A stretch of DNA of 64,000 nucleotides from contig OY751496.1 of the NCBI GenBank assembly GCA_963565915.1, forward strand, positions 3,038,001-3,102,000, written 5' to 3'. Shown here piece after piece: positions 52,613-63,082 of this stretch. The position numbers and the translations under genes were made by a program. The notes under the pieces are model-generated. The model made no database searches and was not told the origin of the DNA. It saw only the letters and a program-made list of their open reading frames with translations. How positions within the stretch are numbered: position 1 is the stretch's first letter; every line of letters begins with the position of its first letter. This DNA is from Entoloma clypeatum (Eukaryota; Basidiomycota; Agaricomycetes; Agaricales; Entolomataceae).

Positions 52613-53191
52613 TCAATGCCGGAAATCGCTCATACTGTCGGGATGGTCATGGGCCCCGCTATAGCCATGCCCATCGTGCTCGTCGTCCGTATGCGAGGGC
52701 TTCGCGACATGTGCGGTCGGTTTTCGAACAGGGGGTGACTTTCTGACTTCGCCCCGCGCGAAAACATCCTCGTCATTGTGGGACCGCTGAGCGGGTGGGA
52801 CATGACCTGAGTTGACACCATGGTGGGTAACGCGATCAGGGCGCGATATTCTCTCTGCGCCACGTGCGAAGAGGTCGTCGTCGTCGTCGTAGAAGAGGGA
52901 CCGCTGAGCGGGTGGGATATGACCTGTGTGGGCACCGCCGTGGGTAACGCGATCAGGGCGCGATATTCTCTCTGCGGCACGTGCGAAGAGGTCGTCGGCG
53001 TCGTCGAAAATACTCCTCAAGTAAAACTTTTCATCACCGCGTGCTGCCAGAGCGTAGTCATCACCCGGAGTGGGGTAGCTAAGAAGAATTTATATCAGTA
53101 CTAGAATACATCGAGAAATTCAGAGGGCGACATACGCGGCGACAGAGCTGGCGAGAGCAATCGCCGAGGCGGCGAGGGTGGAGAAACGCAT
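52613..53191 (-). CDS. small secreted repeat protein
   Basis: Starts MRFSTLAASAIALASSVAAY, a clear signal peptide with likely cleavage after SVAA. A 57-nt intron (53079-53135, gtatgt...cttag) follows. The mature part begins PTPGDDYALAARGDEKFYL and has two near-identical repeats of about 36 residues, DDLFARAAERISRPDRVTHG and GAHTGHIPPAQRS, then DDLFARGAERISRPDRVTHH and GVNSGHVPPAQRS, and a third shorter one (EDVFARGEVRKSPPV). The tail is His/Asp-rich (DDEHDGHGYSGAHDHPDSMS). About 170 residues in all, no Cys in the mature part and no Lys-Arg Kex2 sites. TATA-like motifs upstream near 53268 and 53372. Role unknown; an effector-like or cell-surface protein is possible. Confidence 0.7.
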
Positions 53192-53607
53192 CCTGCTTGA
53201 GTTCTAGGTGGGAATGTCAGCCTGAATGAAGCCTAGTATGAAGTTTTATGAAAAACCCATCAACGCACACGGTTATATGGAAGGCACAGCCTCGTGAAGA
53301 TGATTGATTGGTTTGGAGGTGACTCGTTAGACCAGCTGGAGGAGTGAAGAAACACGTCCACATATCCACCCGTTATATATTCCTGCCAAATTCCCGCAGG
53401 GTGTTGCCGGTCGTTTGGGCGTGTCGCGGCCCACTGATAAAAGGGCAAATCATCATGCCACTGTGATAATGTCTCTGGTACACCAGGTGATGATTGTCGC
53501 AGCAGTGTTCCCTAAAGAGTGTGCCACAAACCGTCCGTCACAGAAAGAACACATGCAAGTTGATCGCATCAGCATTAGTGACCTCAGAAACCATGTGCGG
53601 CTGATTA

Positions 53608-54001
53608 TTAATGAAACAGCCACTGATGCCAAGTGAAATCAATGACACGACGGTAGGCAAGATCAGAGGCCTCATGCCTCTGCTGTGGCTTAGGTGAGCG
53701 GCATCACAGCGTTGGGTCAAGCGTGCTGCGTCAGTCGGTTTCTTCCCCTACATAAATAACCTCGCTGAATAAACCAAGATTGAGTAGGGCTAGTACTCCT
53801 GCCGACACTGCGCGTTACTTACCTCGTTCTTGAACATGATACCGCCACATGAAATCTCTTCGGGGCCCCGGTACTGGCCGAATTCAGCGCCTCCGCCTTG
53901 CCTCGAACGATAGGTAGGTAGCTCTGCGATCAATGATCCTAACAACCATGCCGTGCCTAGCAGACTTCTTGACTCTTGAGCCGTCGAGGCAGGGTCTTCC
54001 A
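53608..54001 (-). CDS. possible small two-exon gene
   Basis: Exon 1 reads MEDPASTAQESRSLLGTAWL then LGSLIAELPTYRSRQGGGAE and IMFKNE; a gtaagt donor follows. A candidate acceptor 140 nt on (ccacag) joins in frame to QRHEASDLAYRRVIDFTWHQ and a stop at 53608-53610. About 85 residues, no family known. The intron is longer than its neighbours' and support is weak. Confidence 0.25.
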
Positions 54002-54977
54002 TTGTCCAGTGCCGGAACTTGGTGAGATGAGTGCTAAGTAAGTAGTCGCTCTTTCTTTGTTCACCGTGTTCCTGGACTTGATTCTTATTTTTTTTTTTTA
54101 TCACTGGATCTATGACGTACAGCTTTCCTGAGGTGCATAAGTATGCATGTATGTGCCTACTTACCGTAGTATCATCAATTGTTGGAACAAACCCCCAATC
54201 ATCATTCTGGTGAAACGCTGTCGCTGTTGATGTTGATGTCCGTCGTCGTCGTCACCCTAGCGGCAACCAGATGTTACACACTTATGACGCCACATTTTTT
54301 CGGCACTGGATACGAACTTGTAACTTGAACTGATGATGATCGACTGACTCGACTGATCGACGAAACGACCAATGCATGTGACTTGCATGTGGTGTTTACA
54401 AAGTCTCATTGGTTGCAATTATCAGGCCGGTGATGTGCCCTGAACAGGACTTCTTCCAGATGATTGCGGGGGTGGGGGGGGAGGGATGGGGATTTTTTTT
54501 TCTTTTTTTCAAATGCCAGTTGGTAAGTCCCGTGGGAGCATGAATGAACCTGGTATCGATCTGATATTTCCAACGTAGAGTCGTTACCCTCGAGGACGTT
54601 AGGAACGCCACAAAAAAAAATTCAAGGAGCATATCGTCCGATTGTAAGTAGAAAGTGAGGGGAGGGGGGAGGGCTATCGGAGCAGCAGCGGGAGATGGTG
54701 AAGAGAATCCCCCCCCTGAATTCCTTTGCGCCGTAGGACTCGACACGTGCACTCGAGAGAGAGAGAATTTGAAATTGGAGGGGAGTGACGTTGCCATCAG
54801 GGTCGCCTTCTGACCCCCCACTTCCCCGAAGAAGGCTAAAACACACGGGAGCACATACTGCAATCTACGCTGAATAAGTATCAAGAAGGGTGGAAAAAAA
54901 AAGGGGGGGAAACCCTCGATGCCTTGACAGCTTGCCCTCCCTCACCAGGCGAACAAAGAAAAAAAAAAAAAGTAGCA

Positions 54978-56087
54978 ATGGCCTTCAACTTTGGGCTGTC
55001 CCCGTTCCAACCAGAAGACGCGCCGTTCGCAGATATCGTCGTGAATATCGGACCTAATGGACCGTTCTCGGGGTCGAACTCGGAATCAGGGGAGGACTCG
55101 GTGGGCGAGAGCGAGTATGAAGAGGAGGAGGAGCCGGAGCCGTTCGTGCGCCCCGGGGGCGGGAGACATCGGTACGGGGGTGGTCAAGGTGACCCTCATC
55201 ATGACGAGGACAGGCATACGGTGCTGTTGGTGGAGGAGGGCCTGAGGGCGGAAGCGAAGGACAACAACAACAACAGCAATAGCGTCAACAACAAGAACGA
55301 TAATGCCAGCGTGGGCGGAACCGAGGGAACGCAGCCTTTCGTGCGTCCTGGGGGTGGACGAGGGGGCGGCGGGGGGACGAAGCCGCTGAAGCTGCCTGCG
55401 GTGCGTGTGAATCAGCTGTTGCCGTCCGCGACGACGCTGGGGGGGAGGATGAAGTCGAAGCTGGGGAGCATAACGAGGTCTGGGCGGCGGAAGAAATTTG
55501 GGAGCTTGAGTGTGGATCAGGCAGGGGCGGCGACGATGATTGGGGGCAGGGAGCAGGCTCAGCCGGTTGGGCAGCAGGTTGTGGAGCCGCCGCTGCCACC
55601 ACTACCACTACCACCAGCACCAGCACCACCACCGCCAGCACCGCCGCCGCCTTCGGCTTTCGTGCGTCCCGGAGGCGGTAGAGGTGGGTGTCGTGTCCCC
55701 GCAGCTGCCATTTCGTCTGGGTATGCGGCGAGCGTCGCGTCCGACCGCCTACGACGGACGATATCGAGCGCGTCTGACCCGATACGGAGGACGATGTCGG
55801 TGGGGTCCGGGTCGACTAGCCATCACAGCTCGATGATGGAGCTGGAAGTGTTTAGGACGCATTCTGCTTCTGGGGAGCATCATGAGATGAGGAAAGTCAG
55901 GTTTGGGGGCGTGGCGCATGGGGAAGGACGGGCGATGACGGGTGGGGAGGTTGAAGTGAAGCCAAAGAAGAAGAAGATTCGGGCGAAGAATGTGACGACG
56001 AGGAGGGAGAAGAGGCAGGGTTGGAGTGGGGAATGGAATCAGGGGGATATGCAGATTGTGATTGATAAGTTGAGGACTTTGAAGTAG
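54978..56087 (+). CDS. hypothetical disordered protein with FVRPGGGR repeats
   Basis: 369 residues from MAFNFGLSPFQPEDAPFADI; an ATG 54 nt upstream is in frame but opens into a poly-Lys run, so the later start, after an A-rich leader, is preferred. The motif FVRPGGGR occurs three times (about residues 53, 118 and 228), each next to Gly-rich sequence. Acidic N-terminus (YEEEEEPEP), a basic middle (SKLGSITRSGRRKKFGSLSV), a long proline run and a Ser-rich part with Arg-Arg-Thr sites (LRRTISS, IRRTMSV) that look like kinase targets. The C-terminus KRQGWSGEWNQGDMQIVIDK is compact and probably conserved. Single exon. No known domain; perhaps a signalling or RNA-linked adaptor. Confidence 0.7.
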   Translation: MAFNFGLSPFQPEDAPFADIVVNIGPNGPFSGSNSESGEDSVGESEYEEEEEPEPFVRPGGGRHRYGGGQGDPHHDEDRHTVLLVEEGLRAEAKDNNNNSNSVNNKNDNASVGGTEGTQPFVRPGGGRGGGGGTKPLKLPAVRVNQLLPSATTLGGRMKSKLGSITRSGRRKKFGSLSVDQAGAATMIGGREQAQPVGQQVVEPPLPPLPLPPAPAPPPPAPPPPSAFVRPGGGRGGCRVPAAAISSGYAASVASDRLRRTISSASDPIRRTMSVGSGSTSHHSSMMELEVFRTHSASGEHHEMRKVRFGGVAHGEGRAMTGGEVEVKPKKKKIRAKNVTTRREKRQGWSGEWNQGDMQIVIDKLRTLK

Positions 56088-56208
56088 CGACGGCGTTTCT
56101 TTCTTTACACCCAATGTACGTCTAGTATTTATAGTTGTGGCTGTGCTGCTGTGGAGGCAATAAAGAGGATTACCTAATTTGGGTTGTGCAGTCATTCATA
56201 CATGTGTG

Positions 56209-58668
56209 ATGACTGACAGCCAAAAGGCCGACCAGATTGCCTTTCATTTCTACACAAAACTATTCAACGTCGTCAGCCACGCAAGAACAACTCTTCCACA
56301 GCATGCAAAGCTCGACAAATGGGTATGTATTCACTCTCTCTCTCATAACTTTCCTTACCCCTATGTAGTTCAACCTCGAAACTCCAGACTCTGACCTCTT
56401 CACCAAAGACGCTCGGGAACCCTACAAGTCCATCTCCATCTCTCCATCTCCTCCCCCCCTCGAGATACAGGTCCTCTTGACCATCCCCGAGCTCACCCAG
56501 AACCAGGTCCTCGTCCATGTCTCCCCCGACTCGTCCCGCGTCCGCATCGACCCCACCCCTCGATATGTTCTCTTGGAAGAGTTCATATTACACTTCATAC
56601 CCGCCCATACCCCTGCAGACGTGCCCCTCCCCACTATCTACAAGCACGGCATCCCGCTCTTCCGCAGCCTATTCACCCTCCTCCGTCTTCTTCCTGTCTG
56701 GAAGCTCCACAAGCGCCTCAGACGCCGTATCGGCACCGGTCCGTCCCTCGGCATCACCCTCCGCGTACGGCAGGGACCCAACGACGACGCGGAGGTGTTG
56801 TCTCTCATGAGTCAGTTCTATATCTCGCTTGTCTGTTACCCGATTGACACGTTTCCACAGCCACCTCCCAGGCTGACACCCACACATTCCCCTCCGTCCC
56901 CCACCCCCTCGGGTCCCTCGCCCTCTCCGCAACTTACCTCACCCACCCCGCATTTCAGCTCGACGACCTCGAATCCCTCCTCTCCTCCCGCTTCCTCTCC
57001 CTCGACCAGCGTCCCTTCACACCCACCCTCGCCGCAAAGAACCACCTCCGCTCGTCCTCCACAACAACCACATCCTCCTCCTCCTCCTCCCCACCCGGAC
57101 AACGCCCCCAGTCCCTGTCCCGCTCCCCACCACGTGTCGCCCACTCCCATGCGTCCTCGGGCATCCCACTGCCCCTCCCGGACCGCGGTGCACTCCGTCT
57201 CACCCCTCCCCGCCTCGGTCCCCCCCGGCCGTCCCCGGGCCCCACATCTGCCCAGCCTCTCCTCTCCGGCCTCTCCTCCACCCGTCTAGCCCACCTCGCC
57301 GCCGCCTCTTCCTCACACGGCGCATCATCCACCTCCTCTCTCTCCCCCACCAATTCCTTCTTCGCCGGTGGTGGTGGTGGTGGTGGTGTTCACACCCCCG
57401 AGCCCACGACGCCCGCCCCACCCACCGGCACGACCACCCGCCCGCCCTCGAGGCCACAGCCGCAGTACCCCTTCCCCTTCAAATCCAACACCGTCGGCGG
57501 GATCCACACCGGGAGCATCGGCTCGTCCTCGTCGTCCCCGATCGGCCCGTCCAGTCTCTCAGAGCGCGCGGTGGGGCGGTTCTCCGGGGAGAGGGACAGG
57601 GATAGGGATAGGGACAGGGACAGGGTTGTCAGTCTGCCGCACCATGCCGCGGGGTCGAGGGTGCATTCGCGGGGGAGCTCAGTGTCGGGGTCTGCTGGAG
57701 GAGGTCTAGGGGGCGTGCCGATGTCGAGGACGTCGTCTGCGAAGGGAAGGGAGAGGGAGGACGACCTTGGGCCTGGGACGAGCGTGCAGAGGAAGCGGTA
57801 CTCGAGCAGTTTTGGGCATCGGTATGGGTATGGGACGCCCGGGAGTGTTGGGAGTGGTGTGGTTAGTGGTGCTGGGTCCGGTGGAGAGGACGGGAAGGAT
57901 AAGGATAAAGACAGGGATGAAGACCGGCGCCGGTCGATCGCGCACCCCCACGCGCACTCGCCGCTGTCCCCGCATTACTCGCCGTCGTCCTCGCAGACGT
58001 ATATGAAGGCGGGGAACGCGGATGATGAGGAGATCAGCGTGTTTGTGCAGGATATTGATGCGCGGAAGATGCTCAGAGGGGCCCGGGAGACGTCGAGGGA
58101 GGCGTCGAGGGAGAGAGGCGCGGTAGGGGAAGTGAGGGAGCGGGAGACGGGGGCGTCGTCTCCGTTGGGGTACGAGTATGGGATGCAGGGGAGGAGACAG
58201 CCGTTGTATGAGAGGGAGCGGGGGGAGGCGGCGGACGTCACTGTGCCAGCGGATAAGGCTGGCGCGGACGCGGGTGATGGCTCCGGGCTGATGTTGACGA
58301 GTGAGCGCGAGGTCGATGAGCGGCTGAGGCGGATGAACGAGGTGTTTTGGGGGAGCTTGGAGGGGCTCGGCGGTGGTGGTGGGGGGTCTGCTGCTGCTGC
58401 TGTGGCACAACGGGAAGGGCAGGAGCCGGAGGTGAGGTTCAGGGGGCATCGGTCGTCCACGACGACACAGATGCAGACGCAGGGGATTGCTGTCCCAATT
58501 CCGCAGGCGTTCCGCCGGGAGCAGGGGCAGGGGCAGGGGTCTGTCGAGGAGGTCGTGGGCCGCATGGAGGAGGAGGCTGAGGAGGCTGGAAGGGAGAGCG
58601 GATGGGATACTCGGAGGGGACGGGGACGGGGAGGCGGCAGGAGTGGTGGGAGGTATTATATGTTCTGA
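56209..58668 (+). CDS. ATG13: autophagy protein Atg13
   Basis: Regulatory subunit of the Atg1 kinase complex that starts autophagy; TORC1 phosphorylation of Atg13 controls it in yeast. Starts MTDSQKADQIAFHFYTKLFN, intron 56323-56368, then FNLETPDSDLFTKDAREPYK, EIQVLLTIPELTQNQVLVHV, TYKHG-like TIYKHGIPLFRSLFTLLRLL and PVWKLHKRLRRR, intron 56811-56860, then THTFPSVPHPLGSLALSATY and FQLDDLESLLSSRFLSLDQR. These make the N-terminal HORMA domain (about residues 8-250). The remainder is a long disordered tail rich in Ser, Pro, Gly and Asp/Arg repeats, with DEEISVFVQDIDARKML, which resembles the Atg13 segment near the Atg17-binding part, and REVDERLRRMNEVFWGSLEG. By this model 787 residues. Start chosen at 56209 since an upstream in-frame ATG (56179) adds residues not typical of the family. 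Confidence 0.9.
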
Positions 58669-59439
58669 CTCGGCGTGGAAGGGGTTATGATGATGATATG
58701 ATCCCTTGGGACTTGTCTTATGTGTTGTGCTGTGCTACTGTATTGCTTGCAGTGTTTGACTGGACGTGTGTGTCCAAGTAGAGTGCCAGTATGTATTGTT
58801 GGGATACCATATTACTTATACCGGGACCTTTCTAGTTGGTAGTAATATGCCATGGGATGCGGGTACTTGGTCTGTATCACTGTTTAGCTAGGTTGTATAA
58901 ATCACCCCCTACTTACTGACTGAGTACATAAATCAGCCTGCTGGATGCCAGGACTGTGGTGTCCTAGGTGGGGGGGTGATCATGGCATGTTAGTTGCCTG
59001 ACGACACGACGGAGACACCTCCTCAGTTTTGTTACCTCCGAGTCACGTACATAATCTCCATCCACGTTCTGCCTCTCCAAACGCCAACCTACGCTGCCTC
59101 CACGTTCCCCAGTCACGAACACCACAGAAGAGCACCACAATCAATCCATCTGAGAGACATTTCTCGTCTCTCTGCGTCTGCTCAAAAGCTAAAAGTAAGA
59201 GAAACACTAGCTGAGGTGTCAGGTCCTCACTCATCGACAGAGCCGAACGGTCTATCCAGTTTCGCAATGAAGTGTGCTCAGCCATGTAAGTTCTCTGTTC
59301 CGAGTCGGGTCATTTTGTTTATGATATCTTCTGGAAGTCATTCCAAGCAGCAGGATGTTCCAGAAGTCGTGTTTGCTTGTCCACGACTGTAACACGCGCT
59401 CTAAATCAGATATTCTGATGCGAACATGTACACGGTAGG
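58669..59439. other. intergenic, no gene recognised
   Basis: 3' region of ATG13 and then a stretch with short frames; one at 58994-59392 has no recognisable motif. Confidence 0.4.
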
Positions 59440-60720
59440 AAGGCTGTCACCGGGGTCGTCAAACTTCTTTGACCTCAACACGTTTCAATACCCGGGCCTA
59501 TATTGGGAAATTTAGCGCTGAGGGCGTCGACGAATGCCACCACTCTGGCAGCACAATATGCATGGTTGTGAACCAATGGTAGACCTATCCAACTGCCAAT
59601 ATTAGTAGGACCTGAAGAAAAAAAAGGAGCTTCTCGCTCGCGATGGTGCACGACAAGCACTCTACCCTGATGTTTCTCAGCCGCATCGGCGGGACTTGAC
59701 GTCCCCGGCGGCGGCTTCGCCGGTGACAGCCCCTTGAGAAGTAAGTTACTGAGCGCCGCTTTCGCTCCCTTCCAAGCTCACACTCAGTATTATCCCGAAC
59801 CGCCAACATGATGACTCCTGGGATGTTTTTCATGGTTTCTGGGTTTGTTCTCAATCTATTGGCCTCTATATCTCTACCATACCTCACCACACTGGACATC
59901 ACCCACACCAATTTCAACCAAAAGGTTATTTTATCGGATACGCAGACTAATCAAGTTACAGAGTTGCGCGTGAGTTTCACATTTTTTTAATTTGATTTCT
60001 GAAAGCAACCTTCAACGTTTTCAGTTTGGTGTTTGGTACATCAGCCTGTATGAGAAGAATTCATTGTTCCGAATTCATACCATGTCTGCAGGGCACCTTG
60101 CTTCTACAACCAGGACGACGAGAATATTTGCTTTGCTTCAGGTGCGCGCCGCGGCGACTCGGCTTGTTCATGTGTGTGCACTTTCGAGTCTACTAATCTC
60201 ATGAATGTAGGACATGGATACAATATTTCGATCTCAAATGAACAGAAGACTGCAAAAGTGAACATCGGCTCCTCTTGGACCCAAGGTCTCGCAGTACACC
60301 CCGTCGGTACGCCCGTGATCTTTGCTCGTCCCGAGTCCGCCAATTTCTATCTTTCATCAAATCAGCTGCTGGAGTCACCTTCGTCGCTCTCCTGCTCTCC
60401 CCCTATCGAATCCTGACCGTCACCGCACTTGCCGCATTTTTGACGCTCATCGCTTTGTCCAATGACATAGCGTTGTTTGTCTACCTCAGGCACCAAGTCA
60501 ACAAGCTCCCAGAAGTCCAAGGAAAGACGACCCCTGGTCCTGGTAAGCCTCCGACGCTGCTCTCTCTCTTGGTATTCCACGGTCTCAAAAAACTCGCTTC
60601 TCTTATCCCAGGATTGTGGTTGACGTTAGCGTCGTTCATGTCAATCCTTCTCGGGGGTCTCGTTCCGTGATTCGGCCGCTGCAGTGACAGCCAGTCGGAA
60701 TCATCGGCCCACCGCGCGGC
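59440..60720 (+). repeat. segmental duplication, copy 1 (copy 2 at 62768-64000)
   Basis: The two stretches share upstream sequence (ggctgtcaccgg, gcgtcgacgaatgc, cgctcgcgatggtg, acgacaagcactctac, agctcacactca) and the whole SUR7/PalI-like gene including intron positions. Exons are about 85-90 percent identical by eye, introns and promoter less. They lie in direct orientation about 3.3 kb apart, with the peroxiredoxin gene in between. Confidence 0.85.
59808..60670 (+). CDS. SUR7/PalI-family membrane protein, copy A (truncated tail)
   Basis: Four-span plasma-membrane protein of the family that includes yeast Sur7 (eisosome, cell wall) and PalI/Rim9 (ambient pH signalling). Exon 1 MMTPGMFFMVSGFVLNLLAS is the first membrane span; after intron 59970-60024 comes FGVW, joined by a 56-nt intron to APCFYNQDDENICFASG, giving the W-x-x-C...C signature of the first loop. 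Then HGYNISISNEQK, TWxQ loop SSWTQGLAVHPV, spans AAGVTFVALLL and LAAFLTLIALSNDIALFVYL, RHQVNKLPEVQGKTTPGPG and the last span LWLTLASFMSILLGGLV. It ends at TGA (60668-60670) where copy B has a Cys codon and goes on with a basic tail. Six short introns. The lost tail may alter trafficking. Confidence 0.78.
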
Positions 60721-61626
60721 GCACATCCCGGACTCAAGAAATCGCCTGGACCGAAAGAAATCGCCGGGGCCCACCCAGGCCCTCCACAAAATAAACCCTC
60801 ACGATCGACGTGTTTTTCTCGTCTCATGGTCCATATATCTATACCCTTTCTAGTAGTGATAAGTAGTACATACAATTTGCCCCTTCTGTTATTGACCCGA
60901 TGAGTCTTCTTTTTTTTTGCCTTCCCCATACGTCTCCGCTGGGGGCACTTAAGTCCCATACTTGAGTTACTCATGCGACGCGAACGATCTCACCTCCGCT
61001 TCTCTGTCCACGGTACAGTACTCAATACACCCTTCCTGACAAGCAAAGCGTGACATATCAAGCGAACCCCGTCCATCTCATTTTTCTTCCAAATCGTGTT
61101 TCATCTGTGGCTTGAACTACGATTTGAAAAGTCTCCGAGAGACGCGTCGATCAGCGTCTCCTGCATACTTACATAGCCTTGCCGCGTCGTCCACCTACGC
61201 GATATTCGTTTCAGCAACACAGTCACGAATTGGAAATAGTAGATATTGGCTCTGACCCAGAAGAGGAGATGATCGACCTCAACCCGTCGTCGAATGGTAG
61301 TGACGATCAGAGGTTCTCCTTCAGAAATATGCAGGTTCTGGGAAGAGAGATTCAGAAGGAACAACGGAAGCTGGTTGTGAGCGCGCTCCCTCCCTTCAAA
61401 AAATATTTGTTTCGGACCGTGATCCTCAAGAACTCGTGCACAATGATCGGAAAAATATGAGACCTGAGAAATACATTCGCCATTAGTTACCCGATTCAAA
61501 GCTCACGTACACTATGCTTTGATGGAGAAATGAGAAGGCGGCGAGAGCCATGAAGATCAGGACTCGGAGGAAGCGCGCAAATGGACGATACCCAAGAGAT
61601 ACGATTGAATACAATTTCCATATCTA
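60671..61626. other. intergenic, no clear gene
   Basis: Overlapping frames at 61101-61499 (minus) and 61179-61460 (plus) compete; the plus one reads LEIVDIGSDPEEEMIDLNPS but has no ATG near its start and no family. Probably regulatory or decayed sequence between the peroxiredoxin 3' end and copy A. Confidence 0.35.
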
Positions 61627-62319
61627 TCACAGGTTCTGGATAAATTCCAAGGCGAGCTTGGGGCTACATACGGATTGAGCATCAGCCATTTTATATGCGA
61701 AGACTGTAACGATCCTTACCTATCAACCGGTTTGACTGGAAGCTTCTTATCAAGAAGCTTGCCGCCCTTCTCGAAAATGAAATGACTTCGCTTGGTCTTT
61801 CCACCCTCTCCAGCTCCCAAGGCCGTGATCAGTACTCGTTTGGGATCGGATATCAACGGATAGGGTAGTTCTTTCTGATTGTGGTGAGGTGTGGGGGTTA
61901 GATTGATCGATGGTGTGAGATGGCAGAAATCACCTTGGTCTGCCATTTCGTTTGAGCGGTCGGGCTATCTGCGCTCAAGCAATACACATCATAATTCAAG
62001 GATGTGAACTCGGGGTAGATATCTCGGAAGCTACAGGCTTGGTTCGTACAGCCGGCTGTAATGCGGGCAACGTGAGTTCGCGAAAAAAAAAAAATTCAAT
62101 CTATCGATTCCAGGTCATCGAGTCACGAGTATCTGCCTTTGGAACCAAGAAGAGTACGACACCTTTTTCTGAAGCCAGTTCTGCAATCTGAATGTCCTCA
62201 TTCTGTTCATTCTTGAGCGTCAAGCTTGGGAGAGCGTCGCCAATGTCAAGGGACGCGAGCTTCGGCTCAACATCGGGGGATTCGCCTTCCTTGGAGCCGG
62301 ATTTGACTTGGGACGACAT
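61627..62319 (-). CDS. peroxiredoxin, PrxQ/BCP type (Dot5-like)
   Basis: Thiol peroxidase reducing hydroperoxides. Minus strand: MSSQVKSGSKEGESPDVEPK, then GDALPSLTLKNEQNEDIQIA and GVVLFLVPKADT; an intron (about 62065-62135) splits the active site and joins to PGCTNQACSFRDIYPEF. So the peroxidatic Cys lies in TPGCT and a second Cys five residues on, the atypical 2-Cys PrxQ layout. Next LSADSPTAQTKWQTK, intron, ELPYPLISDPKRVLITALGA, RSHFIFEKGGKLLDKKLPVK, intron, and SPKLALEFIQNL with stop at 61627-61629. Start at 62319 is the first ATG in frame. Upstream (62345-62540) the minus strand has a Lys/Arg-rich open stretch SEEPRRSTRISALQKEGKAV that looks like the basic N-terminal tail of nuclear Dot5 proteins, but no splice joins it in frame. 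Confidence 0.82.
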
Positions 62320-63082
62320 TCGTCAGGCAATAGTTCTTGAATTCATGGGGACTCCTACCTTCTTCTTGGAACTCGAAGCTTCCTCCCCTTGAGCATCGCC
62401 AGTATCTGCTGATTCGATAGCAGCGCGTTTCTTGGATGTCACAGTCGTCTTGACTGCTTTCCCCTCCTTCTGCAGAGCAGATATACGCGTCGAACGTCTG
62501 GGTTCTTCAGAATTTGACCCGGCTGGGGCTTACGAGGCGGCATGAAAGTAAGGAAGTGGGTCAGGATAGGAGTCTGGGCATCAACATGACTGTGACCAAA
62601 TCGCCACAGTCACACCCATGCTTCCTCGATGACCATATGTAAAGCTGCTGCTGGCGAAAATGGCAACTTCACCAAGCCAACATTGGAGGTGACGGTACTT
62701 TCGGAAGTAACCGCCTGGTCCGAAAATAAAACACAACAGGTTTGGCGATTCTCTGATGGAATACTGACAGGCTGTCACCGGAACGTCAAAGGCTCCCCTC
62801 TCATAACCTCAAGATGAAGCGCTGGCGGCGTCGACGAATGCAGAGCACTCAGATACGTCTTGTGAAGCAATAGTAGACCTGGCCAACCAACTTCAGGACA
62901 TGAGGAAAACAGGAACTTTTCGCTCGCGATGGTGAACGACAAGCACTCTACTCTGAGGCTTCTTAGACGCATCAACCAGGGTCGACCCCTCAGCGCTGAG
63001 CGCTCACGGATTGACAGCCCCCTTGAGAGGTAAGTTATAGTTGAGCGCCCCTTTCGTTCCTCCAAAGCTCACACTCACTGTC

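Noticed and set aside
54396..54884. 162-codon minus-strand frame upstream of the FVRPGGGR gene
   Set aside because: Contains homopolymer tracts typical of a fungal promoter; no motif or splice support.
61101..61499. 132-codon minus-strand frame overlapping a plus-strand frame
   Set aside because: Neither has a family match or a convincing start; they overlap each other.
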